Shown piece by piece: positions 1-7,012 of a stretch of DNA of 11,015 nucleotides (its first letter is position 1; each line of letters begins with the position of its first letter). This DNA comes from Nitrospirota bacterium (GTDB lineage Bacteria > Nitrospirota > CAKKRA01 > 9FT-COMBO-42-15). The stretch covers positions 1-11,015 of the forward strand of contig JAHFEP010000089.1 in NCBI GenBank assembly GCA_023248415.1. Reading direction: 5' to 3'. The translations under genes were made by a program, and so were the position numbers. A model generated the notes under the pieces. The model did no database searches. It saw only the letters and a list, made by a program, of their open reading frames with translations, and had not been told where the DNA came from.

Positions 1-23
1 AACGTTTAAAATGAGTGTAGCAG

Positions 24-52
24 ATATTAAATTATTCAGATAAATTTGTCAA
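24..52 (-). promoter_or_regulatory. Possible sigma70-like promoter pointing out of the left edge
   Basis: Read on the minus strand there is a perfect TTGACA (47-52), a 17-base spacer, and TAATAT (24-29), which matches four of six positions of TATAAT. It would drive a leftward gene beginning before the window. The preceding minus-strand gene ends at 125, so a promoter here would start a separate unit. The same TTGTCAAG word (plus strand, 46-53) recurs at 10861-10868. The -10 box is weak and the surroundings are AT-rich, so this is only a candidate. Confidence 0.3.
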
Positions 53-124
53 GAAAAAAAGATAATTCTTATTCCTAATATTATCAAGCAGTTATGCATA
101 ACATTATTGCAAGAAAAATGCCTG

Positions 125-2548
125 TCAATCATTAGTTCTGTTTAAATACAAAAACCCAATAAATAAATAACAACCAGCGCTTATAAACTGGGCAGATGTA
201 AAACCTGCCATTATTGCAACTGCCACAGCCAATACAGAGCCAAGTACAGAGGCTGCGCCATTAATACCCCACATCCATGGTATTAAAAACCCTTTTTCTC
301 TCAGTTTTAATAACCTTATGCCAGATGGAAAAGGTATGCCCAGCAGAAAACCAAGCGGCAGAACAAGTATTGCTGCTAATATAATCCTTGTGATAAGCGC
401 ATAACCAATAAACAATCTGAAGATGCTCGGCAAAAGAATGCTATATGCAATAATTGCTGCCCCTATTATAACTGCATATAGCCCTATCTTATATCCTATG
501 CCATTATCTAAAAACCTGCTTGTATAAAAGCTGCCGAAAGACATGCCGATAAAGAGTGTAATTAAAAATACAGACATAGAAATCACAGGAGAGCCCAGAA
601 AAAGAATAAACCTCTGGATTAAAGAGACCTCAAGAATCATAAAGCCAGCGCCTAATAATAGAAAAAGCAATACAGGTCTTATAAAATTAGTTTTTGAATT
701 CCGCCCTCCTTTTTTAGCGACTATAAACGGAAGCGCAGAGATTAAAACACTAAGGATGATTGAAAGCTCAAGGAGAAGCAATACATTGTCAGGCAGACCC
801 TTTTCAAATTTATAAAAGAATGGGCTCTCATCTGTTACAGCAGAGATATCCTTGTCTGTTGCCTTAATTATCTTTTCTATTGAAACAGCGCCATCTGCAA
901 CCAGCAGCAATGCCTTATTTACTGAATCATGCGCATTAATCTTATTATACGGCATAAACACAATCCCCTCTCCAAAGCCGAGCCTCTGCATCTCTGCCAT
1001 CCTTAATCTGATTTCATCCTCTGTAAATGCCTTTTTCCTTAAAACAAATAATGGCAGCTTGTCGCCGAACAGATATATATGCCTCATTGCAGAAGGATTA
1101 TCTATTCCGTTTTTTTTCATTGCAGAGAGCGACAGCGAAACCATCCTTAATGCCATCATCTTATTATGCATCAATACAATAATCTGGCCGTCATCATTCA
1201 GATGCTCAAGATAGTCAACAATAGACTCCTCTGTAAGAAGAAAGCTTTCTGTTAATGCAAAACCCTCAATGCTCCTGCTGCTCTTTGTAACAGGAAGCGT
1301 AAGGATAATTGAATTGTATTTATGATTTGACCTCTTTAGAAAACTCCTGCCTTCATCAATCACAATATTTACATTCTTATAATTGGTGTAAATACCGCCG
1401 TTATATTTTGAATGGTCTTTAACAATATCTGCTAATTCCCTGTTCACCTCTACTGCTGTTATATCCTTTATCCCAGCCATTAATGCAATCAGGACATCCC
1501 TGCCTCCGCCGCTTCCAATAATCAACGCACTCTCCTTCTCATTATCTTTAAGAAAAAGGAATGGAAAATATCCCGGAAAGGTTTTTGGTATCTCCTTTAC
1601 AATTCCGTCCGGATTTTTAATATCTCCATTAAAACGATACATGGGCGTCCCTGCTGTGCCGTCAACAAATAACGTCATTACATCTGTTTCCTTTGTGTGT
1701 TTTGCAAGGTCTGTGCGGCCAAATGCGCTCCACCTTGTTTCAATAATCTCGCCCCCTTTTTCAGGGTCTGCAACCAGCCTGTTTAAATCCTTAATCGGGT
1801 CGTCGCCAACAGGCACCTCTTTGGCAAGCTGAAGTGAGAGGTTTATTATAAAAACAAATATGGTAATTCCTGTTAAAAAGGCAGGCAGGATGATCTTTCT
1901 AATCCCCCCTTGCCCCCCTTTAGTAAAGGGGGGAAACCTTAAAGTCCCCCTTAGAAAAAGGGGGATACAGGGGGATTTGGAGTCAGTAAAAAGGGAGTGG
2001 GTGGATTTTAGACCAGCGCTGAAAAATATCAAAGCAACAGACGCTGAAACAGAGGCAAACAAGGCGCTGTTTATTCCGCCAAATATCTTCAGCAAAAATA
2101 CAGCAGCGGTAACGCCTGCTGCTGCGCCGAATATATCTGCTGCATAGAGCCTTGAGCTCTCCTCTGGATAAAGCCTGAATATTACAGATAGAAGGATACC
2201 AGCGAAAAAGAATGGAACAAACATCAGGAATGCATAAAAGAAGATGTTTGATATATAAGGAAGCCATGCCATTAAGGCTATTGAGACAGGAATGAAGATT
2301 GTAAATAATGCACAGCTCAATAACAGATATTTATTGCCAGAAAATCCCCCCTTCCCCCCTTTACTAAAGGGGGGTGAGGGGGGATTAGCAAGATAGTATG
2401 CTGTAAGGCCGCCCATGCCCAGGCCGAACATGGCAGTGGAAAGGACAAGAAATACATAATGGTATGAAAGGATTACTGAGCTTAACCTTGTAAAGGTTAT
2501 CTCAAGCAGCAGCAGCGAAGCGGAAAATAGGAAGATTCCGATTATCAT
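125..2548 (-). CDS. Polytopic membrane protein with central spermidine-synthase-like (Rossmann) domain
   Basis: This 807-residue protein has about seven predicted membrane helices in residues 1-242, a soluble domain at about 243-590, and six or seven more helices from about 597 to the end. The soluble domain has spermidine synthase/SAM-methyltransferase features: a GRTDLAKH stretch with VDGTAGTPM (about 277-303), the nucleotide-binding loop GSGGGRD (345-351), the acidic strand end VEVNREL (366-372) and DEGRSF (398-403). The usual catalytic segment of aminopropyltransferases (D-x-x-D-P) is replaced by LTLPVTKSS (416-424), so polyamine synthesis is unlikely; the true reaction is unknown. It resembles proteins annotated as fused MFS/spermidine synthase. 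Two palindromic repeats are translated in frame at residues 55-69 and 191-216, both in loops between helices. The ATG lies 5 bases after the stop of the upstream gene with no clear Shine-Dalgarno, which suggests translational coupling. It is the last gene of the seven-gene unit. Confidence 0.85.
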   Translation of the reverse strand: MIIGIFLFSASLLLLEITFTRLSSVILSYHYVFLVLSTAMFGLGMGGLTAYYLANPPSPPFSKGGKGGFSGNKYLLLSCALFTIFIPVSIALMAWLPYISNIFFYAFLMFVPFFFAGILLSVIFRLYPEESSRLYAADIFGAAAGVTAAVFLLKIFGGINSALFASVSASVALIFFSAGLKSTHSLFTDSKSPCIPLFLRGTLRFPPFTKGGQGGIRKIILPAFLTGITIFVFIINLSLQLAKEVPVGDDPIKDLNRLVADPEKGGEIIETRWSAFGRTDLAKHTKETDVMTLFVDGTAGTPMYRFNGDIKNPDGIVKEIPKTFPGYFPFLFLKDNEKESALIIGSGGGRDVLIALMAGIKDITAVEVNRELADIVKDHSKYNGGIYTNYKNVNIVIDEGRSFLKRSNHKYNSIILTLPVTKSSRSIEGFALTESFLLTEESIVDYLEHLNDDGQIIVLMHNKMMALRMVSLSLSAMKKNGIDNPSAMRHIYLFGDKLPLFVLRKKAFTEDEIRLRMAEMQRLGFGEGIVFMPYNKINAHDSVNKALLLVADGAVSIEKIIKATDKDISAVTDESPFFYKFEKGLPDNVLLLLELSIILSVLISALPFIVAKKGGRNSKTNFIRPVLLFLLLGAGFMILEVSLIQRFILFLGSPVISMSVFLITLFIGMSFGSFYTSRFLDNGIGYKIGLYAVIIGAAIIAYSILLPSIFRLFIGYALITRIILAAILVLPLGFLLGIPFPSGIRLLKLREKGFLIPWMWGINGAASVLGSVLAVAVAIMAGFTSAQFISAGCYLFIGFLYLNRTND
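1902..1977. repeat. Compound C-run/G-run palindromic repeat, translated within the membrane protein gene
   Basis: A 76-base element is bounded by AATCCCCC at the left and GGGGGATT at the right, which are reverse complements. Inside lie two further hairpins. One has CCCCCCTTT (1913-1921) pairing with AAAGGGGGG (1925-1933) around a 3-base loop. The other has CCCCCTT (1946-1952) pairing with AAGGGGG (1958-1964). On the coding strand the element is read without stops and gives residues 191-216, including SPCIPLFLRG and FPPFTKGGQGG. Base composition is sharply different from the AT-rich gene around it. I associate such elements with dispersed repeats in Nitrospirota-like, anammox and deltaproteobacterial genomes; that is recollection, not a search. 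Confidence 0.85.
2343..2386. repeat. C-run/G-run nested palindromic repeat, second copy in the same gene
   Basis: This 44-base element is an almost perfect palindrome. The outer arms are AATCCCCCC (2343-2351) and GGGGGGATT (2378-2386). The inner arms are CCCCCCTTT (2354-2362) and AAAGGGGGG (2366-2374) around a 3-base loop. On the coding strand it gives residues 55-69, NPPSPPFSKGGKGGF, between the second and third predicted membrane helices. It shares its core with the 1902-1977 element and is read in the same frame (PPF-x-KGG-x-GG in both). That frame avoids the TAG and TAA triplets the core would present in one other frame. Confidence 0.87.
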
Positions 2549-2553
2549 TATAT

Positions 2554-3714
2554 CTATTTTTCATCAACGAGATTAAAGAAGTAAGCGCTTTCTTTCTTTT
2601 CAAGTTTGAAAACAAAAGGACGCTTAAGAGGCTCCCCGCCGACGCCAAAACTCATTGCACCTGTGGCGCCGCGGAAACCTTTTAAATTTACTACTGCCTC
2701 TCTGACCTTGATTGTGTCAGTTGATTTTGCCTTTTTAATTGCCTCAGACAAGAGCATAACAGCATCATACGCCAATGCAGCAGTAGCATCTGGATCCTCG
2801 CCCTTCTCATTCTTGTACAATTCAATAAACCTAACTGCCTCCTTTGATTTGCTGTCAATGGCAAAACTGTTATAAGCAATGGTTCCAACAACTGAATCCT
2901 TGCCAACCTCCCACAGTTCAGAAGACATCAGGTCGCTGCCGCCGACAAGCGGTGCATTCAAACCCTGTTTTTTTGCCTCTTCCATAATTTCTGCGCCTTC
3001 TTTAGCGCTTCCTGTATATATAATTGCATCAACCTGTCCCTTGGATTTTTGTTTTATCTCAGAGACAGCGTCTTTAAAATCTGAATATCCAGTTCCTGCG
3101 CCTGCATAAACCTCTGTAACCACAGCGCCCTTTTTATCAAGAACAGCCTTTTTAAAATACGCTGTAAGCTGAAGGGAAAAATCATTTTCCACAGCAGTAA
3201 TTATTGCATATCTTTTATAGCCGAGCTTATCTGCGCAATATGCAATTGTGCCCTCTGCTGCCAAATCATCAGGGAGGGAATTCCTGAATATAAAATTACC
3301 GCTCCTGCCGAGTTTTCTTCTTGTGCCTGCTGTTATATACAGCGTCTTTGAATCATTAGCTGCAAATGTAGGCCCAAAGGATGACCAGCCTGTAGGCGCT
3401 GCAATAATCCCGATGACCTTATGCTCTTCTATCAATTTAATAGCAGCATTCACAGCGCCGCTCTTGGTATTCTTGTCATCGTAATTAAATAACTCTATCT
3501 TTTTACCGAGGACACCGCCCTTTGAATTAATCTCTTTAACAGCAATTGATGCGCCTGCAAGTGTCTTTAGGCCGTATACAGACATCTCGCTTGTTTCAGG
3601 GCCGATTACGCCTATCCTCATAGGTCTTGGCTTGTCAGCTTGTGCAAAGGCAAAAACAGGAAGAAGGATAAAAAGGATAAGGAAAGTCGCTGCTTTTAAC
3701 TTTGCTGTTTTCAT
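2554..3714 (-). CDS. ABC-type periplasmic binding protein, branched-chain amino acid (LivK-like) family
   Basis: From the chosen start the product has 386 residues. A Sec signal peptide (MKTAKLKAATFLILFILLP, then AFA before Gln25) is followed by a type I periplasmic-binding fold. The N-terminal lobe begins MRIGVIGPETSEMSVYG, followed by LAGASIAVKEINSKGG and VLGKKIELFNYDD. A central stretch with AIITAVENDFSLQ and a later ALAYDAVMLLSEAI are typical of Peripla_BP_6/LivK proteins. The length is normal for the family. An in-frame ATG 21 bases upstream (3735) exists, but the 3714 ATG has GGAGGAG five bases before it and places the signal peptide at the extreme N-terminus. Family members capture amino acids, amides, urea or aromatic acids for Liv-type permeases, but no such permease or ATPase is nearby. 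It follows the DUF4340 gene by 25 bases and precedes the membrane protein by 5. The ligand cannot be predicted; it could serve as a sensor or work with a distant permease. Confidence 0.9.
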   Translation of the reverse strand: MKTAKLKAATFLILFILLPVFAFAQADKPRPMRIGVIGPETSEMSVYGLKTLAGASIAVKEINSKGGVLGKKIELFNYDDKNTKSGAVNAAIKLIEEHKVIGIIAAPTGWSSFGPTFAANDSKTLYITAGTRRKLGRSGNFIFRNSLPDDLAAEGTIAYCADKLGYKRYAIITAVENDFSLQLTAYFKKAVLDKKGAVVTEVYAGAGTGYSDFKDAVSEIKQKSKGQVDAIIYTGSAKEGAEIMEEAKKQGLNAPLVGGSDLMSSELWEVGKDSVVGTIAYNSFAIDSKSKEAVRFIELYKNEKGEDPDATAALAYDAVMLLSEAIKKAKSTDTIKVREAVVNLKGFRGATGAMSFGVGGEPLKRPFVFKLEKKESAYFFNLVDEK

Positions 3715-3719
3715 CAAAG

Positions 3720-3726
3720 CTCCTCC
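3720..3726 (-). promoter_or_regulatory. Shine-Dalgarno that decides the start of the binding-protein gene
   Basis: GGAGGAG on the minus strand sits five bases before the ATG at 3714. This favours that ATG over the in-frame ATG at 3735, whose extra seven residues (MTNGGAL) would precede the signal peptide and would themselves be encoded across this Shine-Dalgarno. Confidence 0.75.
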
Positions 3727-3739
3727 GTTTGTCATTATC

Positions 3740-4690
3740 TTACTTCTCTACCATCTTTTTTGCATCCTCAGGAAATGCATCCGTAAACTCCTCCTCAAGG
3801 AGAAATACATTTGCAATGGATTCCCTTTTTGCATAGATTCCGCGCGGGTTTTTGCTCTTATTGCCAATCAACAAGACCTGCGGCGGGTTTGCATCCCCTG
3901 ACCAGACATTTAACTTTAGCGCCGGCTTATCAAGACCGTATCTTTTCAAATCCTGCGGGTCTTCTTCTATAAATGCCTGCGCCTTTGAATTCTTTACCTT
4001 ATATAATATCTCCATCAGCTTTGCAACATTCACAATCCCTTCAAAGGGCTCTGTAAGATGCCACCTGCCCTCAGAAGGCTGCTCCATAACAATCTTTTTA
4101 TCACCCCTGATTATGGCAACGCCCTTAGCCTTCGTCGGATCAAAAGGAAGGATTGTCTTATCCCTCAGGTCATAGACATCCTTATCTGCCTCTGCGCGTA
4201 TATCTGCATGAAGGCGAAATACCCGGGCATCATTAGAGATTATTGCAAATGCAACATTCTGCGTCGGGCCCCTGTCGCCGAAAAAAATGCTCTTTGGCTT
4301 TTTATCATTCTTCAGCTTAAAGCTTATTTCAAGGTATGGCTTATCAAGCCCGAATTCAGCGAGCCTCTCCTTTGGCTGGTTCTCAAGCAGCACAGCATCT
4401 ATCTTGCCCTTTACCACCATCTTAAAAAATCTTTCAAAGGCATCCTTATCAGCGTCAGCCCTTACTGGTTTTAAAATATACCATCCCTTGCCGTCATTTT
4501 TACACTCTATTATTTGAGCCCCTTTTTTAAAAGAGAGCTCTGTAATATCATCAGGCTCAAAATGAAAAAGTTTTACGGACTCTTCCCTCTTCTTCTCTAT
4601 CTTCTCTTCTTCCTTTGTAAATACAATAAAGGCGCCGGCTATAACAGCAAGAACCATCACCCAGAAAATCGTCTTCTTAAAAAAACTCAC
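3740..4690 (-). CDS. DUF4340 domain protein, membrane-anchored partner of a Gld-like ABC system
   Basis: The 316-residue product has a short basic N-terminus, one membrane helix (about 7-24) and a charged linker, then an external domain of the DUF4340 type. The domain is internally duplicated. Residues about 42-165 and 182-300 align around WYILKP and WHLTEP (from 70 and 210) and around FGLDKP and YGLDKP (from 113 and 251), each followed by a beta-rich stretch ending VFRL or VFLL. The start codon is GTG, in a four-base GTGA overlap with the stop of the GldG-like gene, with GGAGG eight bases upstream; no better ATG is nearby. DUF4340 proteins commonly sit directly after ATPase, permease and GldG-like genes, as here, and are thought to be an extracytoplasmic part of that transporter. 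The biochemical function is unknown. Confidence 0.85.
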   Translation of the reverse strand: MSFFKKTIFWVMVLAVIAGAFIVFTKEEEKIEKKREESVKLFHFEPDDITELSFKKGAQIIECKNDGKGWYILKPVRADADKDAFERFFKMVVKGKIDAVLLENQPKERLAEFGLDKPYLEISFKLKNDKKPKSIFFGDRGPTQNVAFAIISNDARVFRLHADIRAEADKDVYDLRDKTILPFDPTKAKGVAIIRGDKKIVMEQPSEGRWHLTEPFEGIVNVAKLMEILYKVKNSKAQAFIEEDPQDLKRYGLDKPALKLNVWSGDANPPQVLLIGNKSKNPRGIYAKRESIANVFLLEEEFTDAFPEDAKKMVEK

Positions 4691-6222
4691 TTCCTGAACC
4701 TCCGCCTGCTGTAGATAACAAGACCTGCTACTAAGACAATGGTAGGAAGCACAACTACAGGCAGCCAGAATATCAGCCTTCCCTGTGTAGCAGTGAGCAC
4801 AACAGCCGTTGCCTCGCTATCTTTACTCCTAATTGATATTAAATCCTCCTCTTCAGCAAGCCAGCCTACTGTATTTAAGAAAAGGTCTTTGTTGCCTAAT
4901 AAATTTAAATGCGTATTATTTGCAAAACCAGAATTGCCGTAAACCACTATCCTTGCATAGAGCTTCTTGCCTGTTTCATCTGCCTTGCCTGCCTCTACTG
5001 CTGTTACAGAGCCAATGGTTATGGGCCCCTTTTTGTCCTTTCCCTCCTGATACTCTGCCTTGCCTGCCTCTAATGCCTTTTTGTCTGTCTCTGCCCAGCT
5101 ATACGGACCTGTCTTTATAATGGGATAAGCGCCCCTTGAAAGGTCTTTATTCATATCTACTGAACGGGCAAGAGGAAAAAGAGTTGCAAAATTGAAGTCT
5201 CTTGTAAGCGGATGCTTATCATCATATTCAGTAACCACAGGGGTCAGGTAGTTTGCTCCATAAACCTGACTCTGCTTATCAATAATAACATCATCGCCTA
5301 TCTTAAAGCCGTATTCAGACAGGAATGGAATAAGATTATGCACCCTTCCAGGGTCAATCATGATAAAAAGCTTTCCTCCCCTGTTAATATATCGCTTGAG
5401 CTTCTCCAATTCTGAGGATACAAAATCCTTGTGCGCCCCGCTGATTATAACAATTGAGGCATCCTGCGGTATATCCTCTACATTCAAAAGGAGCAGCGTC
5501 CTGAGCTCATAGTTCTCCCTTTCTATTGCCTCTTTTGCAGCCTTATAACCGCCCTTCTGGAAATCAGCGATATCATTCTCACCGTGGCCTGTTACAAAAT
5601 AAACAGTTTTAATGCTGTCTCTTGTAACCTTTATTATGCTGTTTGTAAGCCTCTCCTCAGACTCCATGCCAACAGTCTCCTGCCTCTTTCCTGATATAAG
5701 CAGGGTTGTCCTGTATGATGAAACGCCGTATTTTGCAGCTACTGTCGGCTTTCTGTCAGGGTCTACAAATTGATATTTTAAATGAGGTGAATAATATGAA
5801 TATTCAAGCAGGAGGTCTTCCATAACCTGCCTTGTCCTCTCATCAGCCCTGTAAAAGGCAACAGCCTCAATCTCCTTTTTCAGTGATTTTAAAATCTTTA
5901 CAGTCTGAGCTGAAAGGGTATAACGTTTTGTTGCAGTCAGGTCTATCCTTCTTTTATATCTTGTAGATATAACAGCTATCAGGGCAATGACGGATATAAA
6001 TATCAGAATCATTATTGCCATATTCGCCCCGTACTTTGCCGAACGTTTCAGGAAGACATCTCTGAACTTGGAAAAATTTATATAAAGGTATACAAGTATA
6101 AGGAGAAGACCTGCAAATATTAACGAGGAAGAGAGTGTTGTTAATACAGTATTTATTGCAAATATAAGGGCTCCTGTTATAATCAGCAGTATCCCGATAA
6201 GGCCTATCAGATTGCTTATCAT
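4687..6222 (-). CDS. GldG-like ABC transporter auxiliary protein
   Basis: The 511-residue product has three N-terminal membrane helices (about 3-25, 30-50 and 67-87), a large extracytoplasmic domain, and one C-terminal helix (about 484-504) followed by a basic tail, SRRRFRK. After the third helix comes RRIDLTATKRYTLSAQT (91-107), the usual opening of this family (ABC_transp_aux, GldG/IFT52-like), then VYFVTGHGEND (207-217) and a FIMIDPG segment. In Flavobacterium, GldG works with GldF and GldA in gliding and secretion, but the same trio is widespread in non-gliding bacteria, where the substrate is unknown. The ATG lies 10 bases after the permease stop, and the gene's own stop overlaps the start of the DUF4340 gene. 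I leave the symbol empty because no gliding genes are in view. Confidence 0.88.
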   Translation of the reverse strand: MISNLIGLIGILLIITGALIFAINTVLTTLSSSLIFAGLLLILVYLYINFSKFRDVFLKRSAKYGANMAIMILIFISVIALIAVISTRYKRRIDLTATKRYTLSAQTVKILKSLKKEIEAVAFYRADERTRQVMEDLLLEYSYYSPHLKYQFVDPDRKPTVAAKYGVSSYRTTLLISGKRQETVGMESEERLTNSIIKVTRDSIKTVYFVTGHGENDIADFQKGGYKAAKEAIERENYELRTLLLLNVEDIPQDASIVIISGAHKDFVSSELEKLKRYINRGGKLFIMIDPGRVHNLIPFLSEYGFKIGDDVIIDKQSQVYGANYLTPVVTEYDDKHPLTRDFNFATLFPLARSVDMNKDLSRGAYPIIKTGPYSWAETDKKALEAGKAEYQEGKDKKGPITIGSVTAVEAGKADETGKKLYARIVVYGNSGFANNTHLNLLGNKDLFLNTVGWLAEEEDLISIRSKDSEATAVVLTATQGRLIFWLPVVVLPTIVLVAGLVIYSRRRFRK

Positions 6223-6232
6223 ATCTTCTTTA

Positions 6233-7012
6233 TTACCCCCTCCACTTCTTTGATTCTAATGCCCTTAATGATAAAAATATGCAGAGCATGGTAAAGTTTA
6301 AATAATATATAATATCCCCGCTGTCAATAACCCCTTTTGCAAAACTCTCAAGGTGTTGAGTTAAGGCAATATAAGAAAGAACACTGACCAATGAAGAGCT
6401 CACAAAACTAATGGAATATCCTGCCATCCAGAAAAATAGCAATACCCCAAAGGATAGAACTGCTGCTACCACCTGATTTTCTGTGAGGGTTGATGCAAAG
6501 ATGCCAAAGGCGATAAATGCAGCTCCCATAAAAAAGAGCCCGATATATCCTGTTATAATAGGCCCTAATTCAGGCTGGCCGTATATCTTTATAAGAAATG
6601 GATACAATAAGGTAAACACAAGCATGATGCTGAAGATGGCAAGGCACGCTGCAAACTTGCCAAGCACTACCTCTATATCCCTGACAGGATATGTAAGCAG
6701 GAGCTCTATTGTGCCTGACCTCTTTTCTTCTGAAAAGAGCCGCATGGTCAAAAGCGGCATTAGCAGCAGCATAATCACGCTTACATTGCCAAAGAGCGGT
6801 CTTACAACAGACTCTGAAATATTCAGAAGATTATATTGCTTGGCAAGCGTGGGATTCATCTGCGCCTGAAAGCTGAGGGTGCTGAATGTAGCAAAGATAT
6901 TGTAAAAGAAATATCCTGTTATTATCAAAAAGATTGTCATTACCGCATATGCAATCGGCGAGTAGAAGTAGGATTTCAATTCCTTTTTAAATATCAGATA
7001 GAAATTCCTCAT
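6233..7012 (-). CDS. ABC-2 type transporter permease (GldF-like)
   Basis: The 259-residue protein has six predicted membrane helices (about 19-41, 72-90, 119-141, 152-174, 180-200 and 233-250). Between helices two and three is EEKRSGTIELLLTYPV (95-110), the conserved cytoplasmic coupling segment of ABC-2 permeases that touches the ATPase. Length and layout match GldF-like or NosY-like permeases. The ATG overlaps the ATPase stop (ATGA, 7009-7012), as expected for subunits made in fixed ratio. Only one permease gene is present, so the membrane part is probably a homodimer or pairs with the GldG-like helices. The substrate is unknown. Confidence 0.9.
   Translation of the reverse strand: MRNFYLIFKKELKSYFYSPIAYAVMTIFLIITGYFFYNIFATFSTLSFQAQMNPTLAKQYNLLNISESVVRPLFGNVSVIMLLLMPLLTMRLFSEEKRSGTIELLLTYPVRDIEVVLGKFAACLAIFSIMLVFTLLYPFLIKIYGQPELGPIITGYIGLFFMGAAFIAFGIFASTLTENQVVAAVLSFGVLLFFWMAGYSISFVSSSLVSVLSYIALTQHLESFAKGVIDSGDIIYYLNFTMLCIFLSLRALESKKWRG

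Noticed and set aside
91..102. Perfect 12-base palindrome GTTATGCATAAC downstream of the last gene
   Set aside because: A 12-base palindrome is expected a few times by chance in 11 kb, and it has no T-run or repeated partner, so neither operator nor terminator can be argued.
543..1214. Plus-strand open frames opposite the membrane protein gene
   Set aside because: They lack ribosome-binding sites and recognisable domains and lie entirely opposite a well-supported minus-strand gene, as do the other short frames opposite the remaining genes.
1902..1977. The C-run/G-run hairpins as transcription terminators inside the gene
   Set aside because: No T-run follows either hairpin on the coding strand and the open frame continues uninterrupted through both elements.
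1902..2386. Two related repeats as a CRISPR array
   Set aside because: There are only two copies, hundreds of bases apart, of different lengths, and translated inside one gene; there are no regular spacers and no cas genes.
125..2548. Naming the last gene speE (spermidine synthase)
   Set aside because: The catalytic Asp segment is missing and the protein is a large polytopic membrane protein, unlike soluble SpeE.
3715..3735. Extended start of the binding protein at the upstream ATG
   Set aside because: It would put MTNGGAL before the signal peptide; the downstream ATG has GGAGGAG at five bases.
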